Assembly: GCA_025965295.1 (NCBI GenBank)
Contig: JAOPXF010000151.1
Location: 1 to 9,665, forward strand
Source: Nocardioides sp.
GTDB lineage: Bacteria > Actinomycetota > Actinomycetes > Propionibacteriales > Nocardioidaceae
Length of the DNA: 9,665 nt
Direction: 5' to 3'
Shown here: piece by piece, positions 1-5,890 of the stretch
How the letters are laid out: the number at the start of each line of letters is the position of its first letter
Numbering within the stretch: the first letter of the stretch is position 1
Notes under the pieces: model-generated
Told to the model about the DNA's origin: nothing
Database searches by the model: none
The model's input: only the letters and a program-made list of their open reading frames with translations
Position numbers and translations under genes: made by a program

Positions 1-822
1 CAGGCCGTAGCGGGACCGGATGATGTCGGCCGCCCGGTCGTCGAGGTGCTCGACCAGCGTGTTGAGCCGGTCGCGAGCCTCGACGTCGAGCATGTTCATG
101 TCCGGGCCGGGAGTGCTCTCCTGGGCCATCAGGTCACCGAGCGAGGTGTCGCCGTCCTCGTCCACGGGGGAGTCGAGGCTGACGTGCTCACGGCCCCACG
201 CCATCAGGTCGAGGACCCGGTCGACGTCCATGCCGAGCTCGGCAGCGATCTCACGCGGGTCGGGGTCGCGGCCCAGCTGGCGCTCCAGGGTGCGGCGGGC
301 GCCGCCGACCTGGTTGAGCTCCTCGACGACGTGCACGGGCAGGCGCACGACGCGGGCCTGCTGGGCGATGCCGCGGGTGATGGCCTGGCGCACCCACCAC
401 GTGGCGTACGTCGAGAACTTGTAGCCCTTGGTGTAGTCGAACTTCTCGACCGCGCGGATCAGGCCGGTGTTGCCCTCCTGGATCAGGTCCAGCATCGGCA
501 TCTGGGCCCGGCCGTACTTGCGGGCGATCGAGACGACCAGCCGCAGGTTGGCGGTGATGAACGTGTCGACGGCCTTGCGGCCCTCCTCGGCGAGCCACTC
601 GAGCTCCTCCTGGGTGGCGTTCATCGGCGCGCCGCCCTTGCGGCGGCCGACCCGGCCCTGGGCGAGGAGGGACTCGGCCAGCAGGCCGGCCTCGATCGTC
701 TTGGAGAGCTCGACCTCGGTCACCGCGTCGAGAAGGGGGTTGCGCGCGATCTCGTCGAGGTACAGACCGACGCTGTCGCGGCCCTCGATCTCGCGGGTCC
801 GGGTTGCGGTACGTGTTGCCAT
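1..822 (-). CDS. Group-2 sigma-70 RNA polymerase sigma factor (HrdD/SigB type), 3' end cut by window
   Basis: A non-essential-type primary-like sigma factor that directs RNA polymerase to promoters, typically in stress or stationary phase. From the ATG, 274 codons are visible. The N-terminus is short, lacking the long region 1.1 of HrdB/SigA. Region 1.2 lies at about residues 15-48 (DSVGLYLDEIARNPLL). Region 2 lies at about 88-158, with NLRLVVSIARKYG, LDLIQEGNTGLIRAVEKFDY and the -10 recognition helix KFSTYATWWVRQAITR. Region 3 is at about 162-235 (LPVHVVEELN, then SLDSPVDEDGDTSLGDLM). Region 4 begins at about 248 and the window ends at RSRYGL, before the -35 recognition helix-turn-helix. The start is fixed by a strong Shine-Dalgarno 6 nt upstream. 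The residue 55-70 insert (GRVGRRKGGAPMNATQ) is rich in Gly and basic residues. The assignment to sigma-70 group 2 is secure; whether it corresponds to SigB, HrdA, HrdC or HrdD of other genera cannot be settled here. Confidence 0.95.
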   Translation of the reverse strand, partial: MATRTATRTREIEGRDSVGLYLDEIARNPLLDAVTEVELSKTIEAGLLAESLLAQGRVGRRKGGAPMNATQEELEWLAEEGRKAVDTFITANLRLVVSIARKYGRAQMPMLDLIQEGNTGLIRAVEKFDYTKGYKFSTYATWWVRQAITRGIAQQARVVRLPVHVVEELNQVGGARRTLERQLGRDPDPREIAAELGMDVDRVLDLMAWGREHVSLDSPVDEDGDTSLGDLMAQESTPGPDMNMLDVEARDRLNTLVEHLDDRAADIIRSRYGL

Positions 823-828
823 GGGACG

Positions 829-836
829 CCCTCCTC
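829..836 (-). promoter_or_regulatory. Strong Shine-Dalgarno of the sigma factor gene
   Basis: On the minus strand GAGGAGGG lies 6 nt before the ATG at 822. It is the only near-perfect ribosome binding site in the window and it decides the sigma-factor start. It also implies a transcript with a real 5' leader, unlike most neighbouring genes. Confidence 0.85.
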
Positions 837-877
837 TGCTCATGGGCGCCGCCGGGGCGGAGCCACACGTCCTGTCC

Positions 878-903
878 AACGTCCCGAAGTACCCGGAGAT
901 TCC
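878..903 (-). promoter_or_regulatory. Candidate ECF-type promoter of the sigma factor gene
   Basis: Minus strand: GGAAT (903-899), a 17-nt spacer, then CGTT (881-878). This fits the GGAAY / CGTT pattern of promoters read by ECF sigma factors such as mycobacterial SigE and SigH, which are known to drive sigB there. It would give a 5' UTR of roughly 45-50 nt with the strong Shine-Dalgarno inside it. A second GGAAT lies 11 bp further upstream (914-910), so the match may be a by-product of the local repeats. It is a pattern match only. Confidence 0.35.
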
Positions 904-984
904 CGAAGGATTCCCGGAGGGAGCTATGGAGCCTTCGTAACCAAGGACGCATGGGGATTGGTCAGAGTTGCCACCCGCGAGAAC

Positions 985-1003
985 TCTCAGGGACTTCTCA
1001 GGG
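985..1003. promoter_or_regulatory. 8-3-8 direct repeat TCTCAGGG-ACT-TCTCAGGG, candidate response-regulator box
   Basis: Two perfect copies of TCTCAGGG (985-992 and 996-1003) are 11 bp apart, one helical turn. The second copy contains the stop codon of the upstream peptidase gene, and the pair sits about 165 bp before the sigma-factor start. Tandem half-sites one turn apart are typical of OmpR/PhoB-family response regulators. From memory, the mycobacterial MprA box is also a pair of 8-mers with a short gap, and MprA controls sigB and sigE. Binding by any such protein here is inference. Confidence 0.35.
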
Positions 1004-3208
1004 CCGTGTCGCCCCGGCAGGCGTGTGGTCGGCCTCCGGCTGAGCGTCCGGTCCGGCGTCCCGCCCGGTGCCGGCCAGCCCCATCCGGTCGAGGATCCAG
1101 GCGAGCGAGAAGGCCCGGTCGTGCCACGACTTGTAGCGACCGGACACCCCGCCGTGGCCGGCCGCCATCTCCGTGCGCAGCAGGAAGTCCCGGCGGCCGG
1201 TGGCGGTGGCCCGCAGCCGCGCGATCCACTTCGCGGGCTCGACATAGAGCACCCGGGTGTCGTTGAGGGACGTCTCGGCCAGGATCGGCGGGTAGTCGAG
1301 GGGCACCACGTTGTCGTACGGCGCGTAGCCCCGGATGCAGGTGTAGACCGACGGGTCGGCCTCCGGGTTGCCCCACTCGTCGTACTCGGTGACGGTCAGG
1401 GGCAGCGTGGCGTCGAGCATCGTGGTGAGGATGTCCACGAACGGGACACCGGCGACGATGCCCCCGAACAGCTGGGGGGCCTGGTTGGCGACGGCGCCCA
1501 TCAGCAGGCCGCCGGCGCTGGCGCCCTCGGCGACCAGGTGCTGGGGCGTGGTCCAGCCGGTGGCGATCAGGTGCCGTGCGCACGCCGCGAAGTCCGAGAA
1601 GCTGTTCTGCTTGTGGAAGAGCTTGCCCTCGTCGTACCACCGGCGACCCATCTCGCCGCCGCCGCGCACGTGCGCGATCGCGAAGCCGGCGCCGCGGTCG
1701 AGCAGCGAGAGCCGGGCCACCGAGAAGTAGGGGTCGATCGAGGTCTCGTAGGCGCCGTAGCCGTAGAGCAGGAGGGGGATCGGGGTCGGGTGGTCCGCTG
1801 ACCCGTGCGCGCCGCGCCGGCAGACGATCGAGATCGGGACCCGCTCGCCGTCGCTGGTGGGCGCCCAGAGGCGGTGCTCCTCGTAGTCGGCGGGGTCGAA
1901 GCCGCCCAGGACGGGGGTACGCCGGAGCAGCGTCAGCTCGCGCGTGCGCACGTCGTAGTCGTAGACCGACGAGGGGATCGCCATCGAGGTGTAGCCGAGG
2001 CGGACCGTGGGCTGGTGGAAGTTCGGGTTGCCCCCGGAGCCGACCGTGTAGATCTCCTCGTCGAACTCCACGAGGTAGTCGTCGCTCACCCCGGTGTCGC
2101 CGAGCTCGAGGATGCGCAGCTGGGTGAGGCCCTGGCTCCGCTGGTGGACGACCAGGTGGCCCGCGAACGCGTCCACGTCCTCGAGCCGCACCGACGGGTC
2201 GTGCGGGACCAGCGGCACCCAGTGGTCGGGAGCGGTGGGGGAGATCGGGGCGACGCCGAGCTCGAAGTCGGGCCCGGTGTGGTTGTGCATGACCAGGAAA
2301 CGGTCCTGGCCACCGATGACGGCGTGGTCGAGGGAGTACTCCAGGCCCTCGACCCGCGGGGAGAACACCTGGAACCCGGCCATGGGGGAGTCGGCGTCGA
2401 AGAAGAGGTACTCGGACGTCGTCTTGGACCCGGTCGCGATCATCAGGAACCGGTCGGACCGGCTGCGGCCCACGCCGACCCAGAACCGTTCGTCCTGCTC
2501 GTGGTGGACCAGGGTGTCGTCGGCCTGGGTCGTGCCGATCCGGTGCCGCCAGATCTTGTCGGCGCGCCAGGAGTCGTCGACGGTCGTGTAGTAGAGGTTG
2601 AGGCCCTCGCGGTCCCAGGTCGCGCCGCCTAGCGCGCCGACGATCTCGTCGGCGAGCAGCTCGCCCGTGCGCAGGTCCTTGACCCTGATCGTGTACCGCT
2701 CGTCGCCCACGACGTCGGTCGAGTAGGCCAGCCGGGTGCCGTCGGGGCTGATCGACGACCCGCCCAGAGAGAAGAACTCGTGGCCCTCGGCCAGGGTGTT
2801 CATGTCCAGCAGCAGCTCCTCGCCCTCGAGCGCCGGCTGGTCGGGGGAGGCGTCGGCGGCGGGGACCGGCGGGGTCCAGTCGTCCTCGCCCCGGATCGGG
2901 ACGCGGCAGCTCGCGCCGTACTCGCGGCCCTCGAAGGAGCGGCCGTAGTACCAGTGCCCGCGGTTGCGGGTCGGGACCGACAGGTCGGTCTCGAGGGTGC
3001 GGGCCTTGACCTCGTCGAAGATCTGCTGACGCAGCTCGGCCAGGTGGGCGGTGCGCTCCCGGGTGTAGGCGTTCTCGGCCTCCAGATAGGCCGTCACCTC
3101 CGGGGAGCCCTTCTCGCGCAGCCACTCGTAGTCGTCGACACGGGTCTCGCCGTGGACCTCGGTCGTCTTCGGGCGTCGCTCCGCAACGGGAGGTCGGGGG
3201 GTCTCCAT
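998..3208 (-). CDS. ptrB: Oligopeptidase B-like S9A serine peptidase
   Basis: A cytosolic serine peptidase of the prolyl oligopeptidase family that cleaves short peptides, classically after Arg or Lys; 736 aa, close to the family's usual 690-730. Residues about 1-75 and 450-715 form the alpha/beta-hydrolase domain. Residues about 75-445 are the beta-propeller that excludes large substrates. The catalytic domain shows LLYGYGAYETSIDPYFS (480-496), HVRGGGEMGRRWYDEGK (513-529), nucleophile S564 in GASAGG, D650 in LNDTRVLYVEPAKW, and H685 in AGHGG. EYDEWGNP (608-615) aligns with the acidic E-x-E motif that gives oligopeptidase B its basic P1 preference, here E608 and D610. This favours oligopeptidase B over prolyl oligopeptidase. 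There is no signal peptide. The last 22 residues are a Pro/Ala/Gly tail. The ATG lacks a good Shine-Dalgarno but has a -10-like hexamer 6 nt upstream. The gene is divergent from pxpA with 45 bp between starts. Confidence 0.93.
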   Translation of the reverse strand: METPRPPVAERRPKTTEVHGETRVDDYEWLREKGSPEVTAYLEAENAYTRERTAHLAELRQQIFDEVKARTLETDLSVPTRNRGHWYYGRSFEGREYGASCRVPIRGEDDWTPPVPAADASPDQPALEGEELLLDMNTLAEGHEFFSLGGSSISPDGTRLAYSTDVVGDERYTIRVKDLRTGELLADEIVGALGGATWDREGLNLYYTTVDDSWRADKIWRHRIGTTQADDTLVHHEQDERFWVGVGRSRSDRFLMIATGSKTTSEYLFFDADSPMAGFQVFSPRVEGLEYSLDHAVIGGQDRFLVMHNHTGPDFELGVAPISPTAPDHWVPLVPHDPSVRLEDVDAFAGHLVVHQRSQGLTQLRILELGDTGVSDDYLVEFDEEIYTVGSGGNPNFHQPTVRLGYTSMAIPSSVYDYDVRTRELTLLRRTPVLGGFDPADYEEHRLWAPTSDGERVPISIVCRRGAHGSADHPTPIPLLLYGYGAYETSIDPYFSVARLSLLDRGAGFAIAHVRGGGEMGRRWYDEGKLFHKQNSFSDFAACARHLIATGWTTPQHLVAEGASAGGLLMGAVANQAPQLFGGIVAGVPFVDILTTMLDATLPLTVTEYDEWGNPEADPSVYTCIRGYAPYDNVVPLDYPPILAETSLNDTRVLYVEPAKWIARLRATATGRRDFLLRTEMAAGHGGVSGRYKSWHDRAFSLAWILDRMGLAGTGRDAGPDAQPEADHTPAGATRP

Positions 3209-3214
3209 GCCGTG

Positions 3215-3220
3215 AACCTA
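3215..3220 (-). promoter_or_regulatory. Candidate leaderless -10 (TAGGTT) for ptrB
   Basis: Minus-strand TAGGTT fits the actinobacterial TANNNT -10 and ends 6 nt before the ATG at 3208, so transcription would start at or next to the start codon. No recognisable -35 and no convincing Shine-Dalgarno are visible. Confidence 0.5.
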
Positions 3221-3240
3221 TCGGTGCCGCCCACGCCCGG

Positions 3241-3246
3241 TAGCGT
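3241..3246 (+). promoter_or_regulatory. Candidate leaderless -10 (TAGCGT) for pxpA
   Basis: TAGCGT fits TANNNT and ends 7 nt before the GTG at 3254. No Shine-Dalgarno lies between. The position where the opposing ptrB promoter would need its -35 overlaps this hexamer, and the reverse also holds. Confidence 0.5.
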
Positions 3247-3253
3247 CGGTCAC

Positions 3254-3967
3254 GTGGACACCCGCGACGCGGCCCGACAATTCGCCCGGCACGTCGACCT
3301 CAACGCCGACCTGGGCGAGGAGGTCACCGACGACGCCGCGCTGCTCGCGATCGTGACCAGCGCGAACGTCGCGTGCGGCTACCACGCCGGCAACCCGGCG
3401 ATCATGCGCACGGTGTGTGCCGAGGCGGCCCGGCTCGGGGTCTCGGTGGGCGCCCAGGTGTCGTACGCCGACCGGGCGAACTTCGGGCGCGCCCCGCGCG
3501 ACGTGCCGGCCCGGGAGCTGCGCGAGCAGGTGGCCGACCAGGTGGGCGTGCTGTCCACGATCGCAGCGGCCGAGGGCACGTCGGTGCGCTACCTGAAGCC
3601 GCACGGCGCGCTCTACCACCGGGTCCTGGACGACGAGGAGCAGGCGGTCGCGGTGCTCGCGGGATCCGGGACGCTGCCGGTCCTCGGCATGCCGGGCGCC
3701 TGCCTCTCCCTCGCGGCGGCCGCCGGCCGCCCGATCCTCCTCGAGGGCTTCCCCGACCGCGCCTACGCCGCGGACGGCCGGCTGGTCGCCCGCACCGAGC
3801 CCGGGGCCGTGCTGTCGGACGGCGACGAGATCGCCGCGCGGGCCGTCGGACTCGCGGCGTCGGTCGACTCGGTCTGCGTGCACGGCGACAACCCCGGGGC
3901 GGTCGAGCACGCGCGCGCCGTCCGCCGGGCGCTCGAGGTCGCGGGCTGGACCCTGCGGGGGCTCTGA
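3254..3967 (+). CDS. pxpA: 5-oxoprolinase subunit A (LamB/YcsF family)
   Basis: Subunit of the bacterial ATP-dependent 5-oxoprolinase PxpABC, which opens 5-oxoproline to glutamate in the cytosol and removes a toxic by-product of glutamine and peptide breakdown. 237 aa; the family is usually about 245-255. Diagnostic motifs appear in order: DLNADLGE (15-22), TSANVACGYHAG (35-46), GAQVSYADRANFGRA (66-80), RYLKPHGALYH (112-122), EGFPDRAYAADGRLVAR (164-180), PGAVLSD (183-189) and VCVHGDNPGAVEHA (207-220). The third motif has GAQVSY where many homologues have GAHPSY; the Gln form also occurs in actinobacteria as far as I recall. The GTG at 3254 is chosen because it puts DLNADLGE at the normal distance from the N-terminus and has a -10 hexamer 7 nt upstream. 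The partner genes pxpB and pxpC follow after an unusual 427-bp gap. Confidence 0.95.
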   Translation: MDTRDAARQFARHVDLNADLGEEVTDDAALLAIVTSANVACGYHAGNPAIMRTVCAEAARLGVSVGAQVSYADRANFGRAPRDVPARELREQVADQVGVLSTIAAAEGTSVRYLKPHGALYHRVLDDEEQAVAVLAGSGTLPVLGMPGACLSLAAAAGRPILLEGFPDRAYAADGRLVARTEPGAVLSDGDEIAARAVGLAASVDSVCVHGDNPGAVEHARAVRRALEVAGWTLRGL

Positions 3968-4022
3968 CCATCCACAGGGCCTGGGGAGGACCCTGTGGAG
4001 ATCTCCCGGTTCCTGTGGATGA
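3968..4022. promoter_or_regulatory. Cluster of three TCCACA-core (DnaA-box-like) sites
   Basis: Three 9-mers with the TCCACA core lie within 55 bp. CCATCCACA (3968-3976, plus) and ATCTCCACA (4002-3994, minus) are 7 of 9 against TT(A/G)TCCACA. TCATCCACA (4022-4014, minus) is 8 of 9. The first two also form the arms of the post-pxpA hairpin, so the resemblance may be incidental. No AT-rich unwinding element is present, so this is not proposed as an origin. Confidence 0.25.
3971..3999 (+). terminator. Hairpin directly after pxpA, likely terminator
   Basis: TCCACAGGG (3971-3979) and CCCTGTGGA (3991-3999) form a perfect 9-bp stem with an 11-nt loop, starting 3 nt after the pxpA stop codon. There is no T-tract, which is common for terminators in high-GC actinobacteria. 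Both arms contain TCCACA, so the element could instead be a pair of DnaA-box-like sites. Confidence 0.5.
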
Positions 4023-4189
4023 TCGGCGCTGATCTGTGCACGGCCCTGTGGGACCGGGAGAATGTCGGAAATACGTTCCCGAAAGCCTTGCGCGAGGGGT
4101 TCAGCGCCCCGTAGAACTCTCCCTACCAGCTCGCCGCCCGCCTCACCGCGGGCGATGGGCTGGGGATCGGACAGAGTCGAAGATCCACA

Positions 4190-4207
4190 CCGCGAGGCAA
4201 CTCGCGG
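4190..4207 (+). other. Stem-loop with GNRA (GCAA) tetraloop
   Basis: CCGCGAG (4190-4196), loop GCAA, CTCGCGG (4201-4207): a perfect 7-bp GC-rich stem. One A-C mismatch and two further pairs (A4187-T4210, C4188-G4209) can extend it. GNRA loops are characteristic of structured RNAs, but a single hairpin is not proof of one. Confidence 0.35.
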
Positions 4208-4283
4208 CGTCGGCCCGGTGACGGGGACGGCGGGGTCGGAGATTCGGTCCGGTGGACCGGGCGTCACCATTTCCGGTCAAGCC

Positions 4284-4320
4284 GAGGGGCTCCAAGTGCT
4301 CATACCACCTGGAGCCCCTC
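4284..4320 (+). terminator. Strong 15-bp hairpin 75 bp upstream of pxpB; terminator, attenuator or RNA structure
   Basis: The left arm 4284-4298 (GAGGGGCTCCAAGTG) pairs with the right arm 4306-4320 (CACCTGGAGCCCCTC) around a 7-nt loop (CTCATAC). That gives 11 uninterrupted pairs, one A-C mismatch, then 3 more pairs. It is the strongest inverted repeat I saw in the window. No T-run follows on either strand. It lies upstream of pxpB with no gene ending nearby, so a plain end-of-gene terminator is an odd fit. Attenuation of read-through, or the end of a small RNA, would fit better. Confidence 0.4.
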
Positions 4321-4382
4321 ACCCATTTCCCCACCATGCTGACGCGCCCTCCGGCGGCGTGGCAACCCCAGGGTCGGCCGGG

Positions 4383-4388
4383 CACACT
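4383..4388 (+). promoter_or_regulatory. Weak leaderless -10 candidate (CACACT) for pxpB
   Basis: CACACT keeps the most conserved A2 and T6 of TANNNT, but not T1, and ends 6 nt before the GTG at 4395. This is the same spacing as the stronger hexamers of other genes here. The call rests mainly on that shared spacing. Confidence 0.3.
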
Positions 4389-4394
4389 GGGCCC

Positions 4395-5024
4395 GTGACT
4401 GCGCACCTCCAGGGGCACCCCCAGGGGCACCTCCGAGTACGGCCCGTCGGGCGCCGCGGCCTGCTTGTCGAGGTCGACGACGCACATTCCGCGCGCTCGC
4501 TGGCGGCCTGGGCGCGCGCGGTCTCCGTGGCCGCCGTCGAGGTGGTGCCCGCCGCCGCGACCGTGCTCTTCGACGGGGTCGCCGACCTCGAGGGCCTGCG
4601 GGCCCGGCTGACCGAGTGGTCGCCCACCGAGCGCCCGACCCCCGGGGGGCTCGTGGAGATCGCCGTGTCCTACGACGGTCCCGACCTGGCCGCCGTCGCC
4701 GAGGCCTGGGGCACCGACCGCGACGGCGTCGTCGCCCGGCACACCGGCGTGGAGTACGTCGCCGCGTTCGGCGGCTTCGCGCCCGGCTTCGCCTACCTCG
4801 AGGGGCTCCCGGCCGAGCTGGCCGTCTCCCGGCTCGACTCGCCGCGCGCCCGGGTCGAAGCCGGCTCGGTGGGGCTGGCCGGCACCTGGTGCGGGATCTA
4901 TCCCCGGGCGTCGCCGGGCGGCTGGCGGATCCTCGGCAGCACCGACGCGGTGCTGTGGGACCAGGACCGGGAGCCGCCTGCCCTGCTGCCCCCGGGCACC
5001 CGCGTGCGGTTCGTGCCGCGGTGA
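4395..5024 (+). CDS. pxpB: 5-oxoprolinase subunit B (KipI/allophanate hydrolase subunit 1 family)
   Basis: Subunit B of PxpABC, which with PxpC forms the ATP-using part of 5-oxoprolinase. The Bacillus homologue KipI was first known as an inhibitor of the sporulation kinase KinA. 209 aa, normal for the family. Motifs: VPAAATVLFDG (51-61), IAVSYDGPDLAAVAE (89-103), the GGFAPGFAYLEGLP block (126-139) and EAGSVGLAGTWCGIYPRASPGGW (155-177, typical AGSVGIAG..TGIYP..SPGGW). The GTG at 4395 is the only reasonable in-frame start close to the conserved N-terminal strand (LRVRPVGRRGLLVEV). Residues 6-13 read QGHPQGHL, from a 12-bp direct repeat, and are probably a non-conserved extension. The stop overlaps the pxpC start (GTGA), pointing to translational coupling and a fixed ratio of the two subunits. 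Confidence 0.93.
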   Translation: MTAHLQGHPQGHLRVRPVGRRGLLVEVDDAHSARSLAAWARAVSVAAVEVVPAAATVLFDGVADLEGLRARLTEWSPTERPTPGGLVEIAVSYDGPDLAAVAEAWGTDRDGVVARHTGVEYVAAFGGFAPGFAYLEGLPAELAVSRLDSPRARVEAGSVGLAGTWCGIYPRASPGGWRILGSTDAVLWDQDREPPALLPPGTRVRFVPR

Positions 5025-5890
5025 CCGCCTCCCTCGAGGTGCTCGCCGCGGGCACTCTCACCACGGTGCAGGACCGGGGCCGGTTCGGGCACGCCCATCT
5101 CGGCGTGCCCAGGGCGGGCGCCCTCGACGGCCCCGCCGCCGCGCTCGCGCACCGCCTGGTCGGCAACGACCCGGACGCGGCCCTGCTCGAGGTGACCCTC
5201 GGCGGGCTCGAGGTCCGCGCCAGTGAGGGCCGCTGGGTGGCGGTCACCGGTGCGGCGTGCCCGGTGACCGTCGACGGGGAGGCGCGCGGCCACGACCGCG
5301 CCGAGTGGCTGCCGCCCGGTGCGACGCTGCGGCTCGGCGCTCCGGTCGCCGGCGTCCGGTCCTACGTCGCGGTGGCCGGAGGTCTCGCGGTCGCCCCGGT
5401 CCTCGGGTCCCGCTCGACCGACACGCTCGCCTGGGTCGGACCCCCGCGGGTGGTGGCGGGCAGCGTGCTGCCGGTTGGCCGAGCGACCGGCGACCCCAGG
5501 GCGCACGAGACCCCTCGTCCCCGCCGGGCCGGTCCGCTGCGCATCACGCCGGGCCCACGCGACGACTGGTTCGCCGACGGCGCCTTCGCGGCGCTGTGTG
5601 CGGCGGCGTACACCGTGGGGGCCGACTCCAACCGGATCGGCATGCGCCTCGACGGACCCACCCTCCGGCGGACCACCGCCGGCGAGCTGCCCAGCGAGGG
5701 CATGGCCCTGGGTGCGGTGCAGGTGCCACCCAGCGGTCTGCCCGTCGTCTTCCTCGCCGACCACCCCCCGACCGGGGGCTACCCGGTCATCGGGGTCGTG
5801 GTGGAGGACGACCTGTGGCGGTGCGCCCAGCTGCGCCCGGGCGACGAGGTGCGGTTCACTCCGGATCGGCCGGTGGCAGCCAGGCGCTGA
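5021..5890 (+). CDS. pxpC: 5-oxoprolinase subunit C (KipA/allophanate hydrolase subunit 2 family)
   Basis: Biotin-independent-carboxylase-like subunit C of 5-oxoprolinase; the Bacillus homologue was named KipA. 289 aa, within the family range. Motifs: AGTLTTVQDRGRFGHAHLGV (10-29), AGALDGPAAALAHRLVGND (32-50), LLEVTLGG (55-62), YVAVAGG (115-121), LGSRSTDT (128-135), ITPGPRDDWF (175-184), SNRIGMRLDGP (203-213), LPSEGMALGAVQVPPSGLPVV (223-243) and PTGGYPVIGVV (250-260). The GTG start overlaps the pxpB stop by 4 bp and has no Shine-Dalgarno of its own, so it is probably translated by coupling. Its last 35 bp overlap the 3' end of the convergent dinB gene, so no separate terminator fits between them. 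Confidence 0.93.
   Translation: MTASLEVLAAGTLTTVQDRGRFGHAHLGVPRAGALDGPAAALAHRLVGNDPDAALLEVTLGGLEVRASEGRWVAVTGAACPVTVDGEARGHDRAEWLPPGATLRLGAPVAGVRSYVAVAGGLAVAPVLGSRSTDTLAWVGPPRVVAGSVLPVGRATGDPRAHETPRPRRAGPLRITPGPRDDWFADGAFAALCAAAYTVGADSNRIGMRLDGPTLRRTTAGELPSEGMALGAVQVPPSGLPVVFLADHPPTGGYPVIGVVVEDDLWRCAQLRPGDEVRFTPDRPVAARR

Larger units (their letters stand above)
3968..4394. other. 427-bp non-coding, hairpin-rich gap between pxpA and pxpB
   Basis: No frame here carries recognisable protein motifs or a supported start. Frames stay open on both strands only because of the high GC. The gap holds the post-pxpA hairpin (3971-3999), a 7-bp stem with a GCAA loop (4190-4207), CGGTCC/GGACCG around a 3-nt loop (4245-4259), and a 15-bp stem (4284-4320). 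A TANNNT hexamer, TACGTT (4072-4077), could start a leader RNA of about 310 nt, or a small RNA, running toward pxpB. pxpA, pxpB and pxpC are usually adjacent, so a structured gap inside this set is notable. I do not recognise a known riboswitch or RNA family. Confidence 0.5.

Noticed and set aside
1805..2632. Long open frame on the plus strand opposite ptrB (275 codons), with similar ones elsewhere
   Set aside because: The composition is biased to Val, Gly, Asp and Arg without any family motif. It mirrors the codon pattern of ptrB on the other strand, and high GC keeps such frames open.
3968..4022. Replication origin
   Set aside because: Few imperfect boxes, no AT-rich unwinding element, and no dnaA or dnaN next to it.
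3218..4270. 350-codon open frame on the minus strand across pxpA and the gap
   Set aside because: It is antisense to a clear pxpA and shows no motifs. It stays open in the gap only because of high GC.
4062..4394. Possible N-terminal extension of pxpB from an ATG at 4062
   Set aside because: The extra 111 residues are Pro/Gly/Arg-rich with no conservation pattern, and they run over hairpins. The 209-aa form from the GTG at 4395 matches the normal family length.
4036..4394. tRNA, RNase P RNA, tmRNA or SRP RNA in the gap
   Set aside because: No cloverleaf, T-loop GTTCGA or conserved core of these RNAs was found. Only isolated hairpins are seen.
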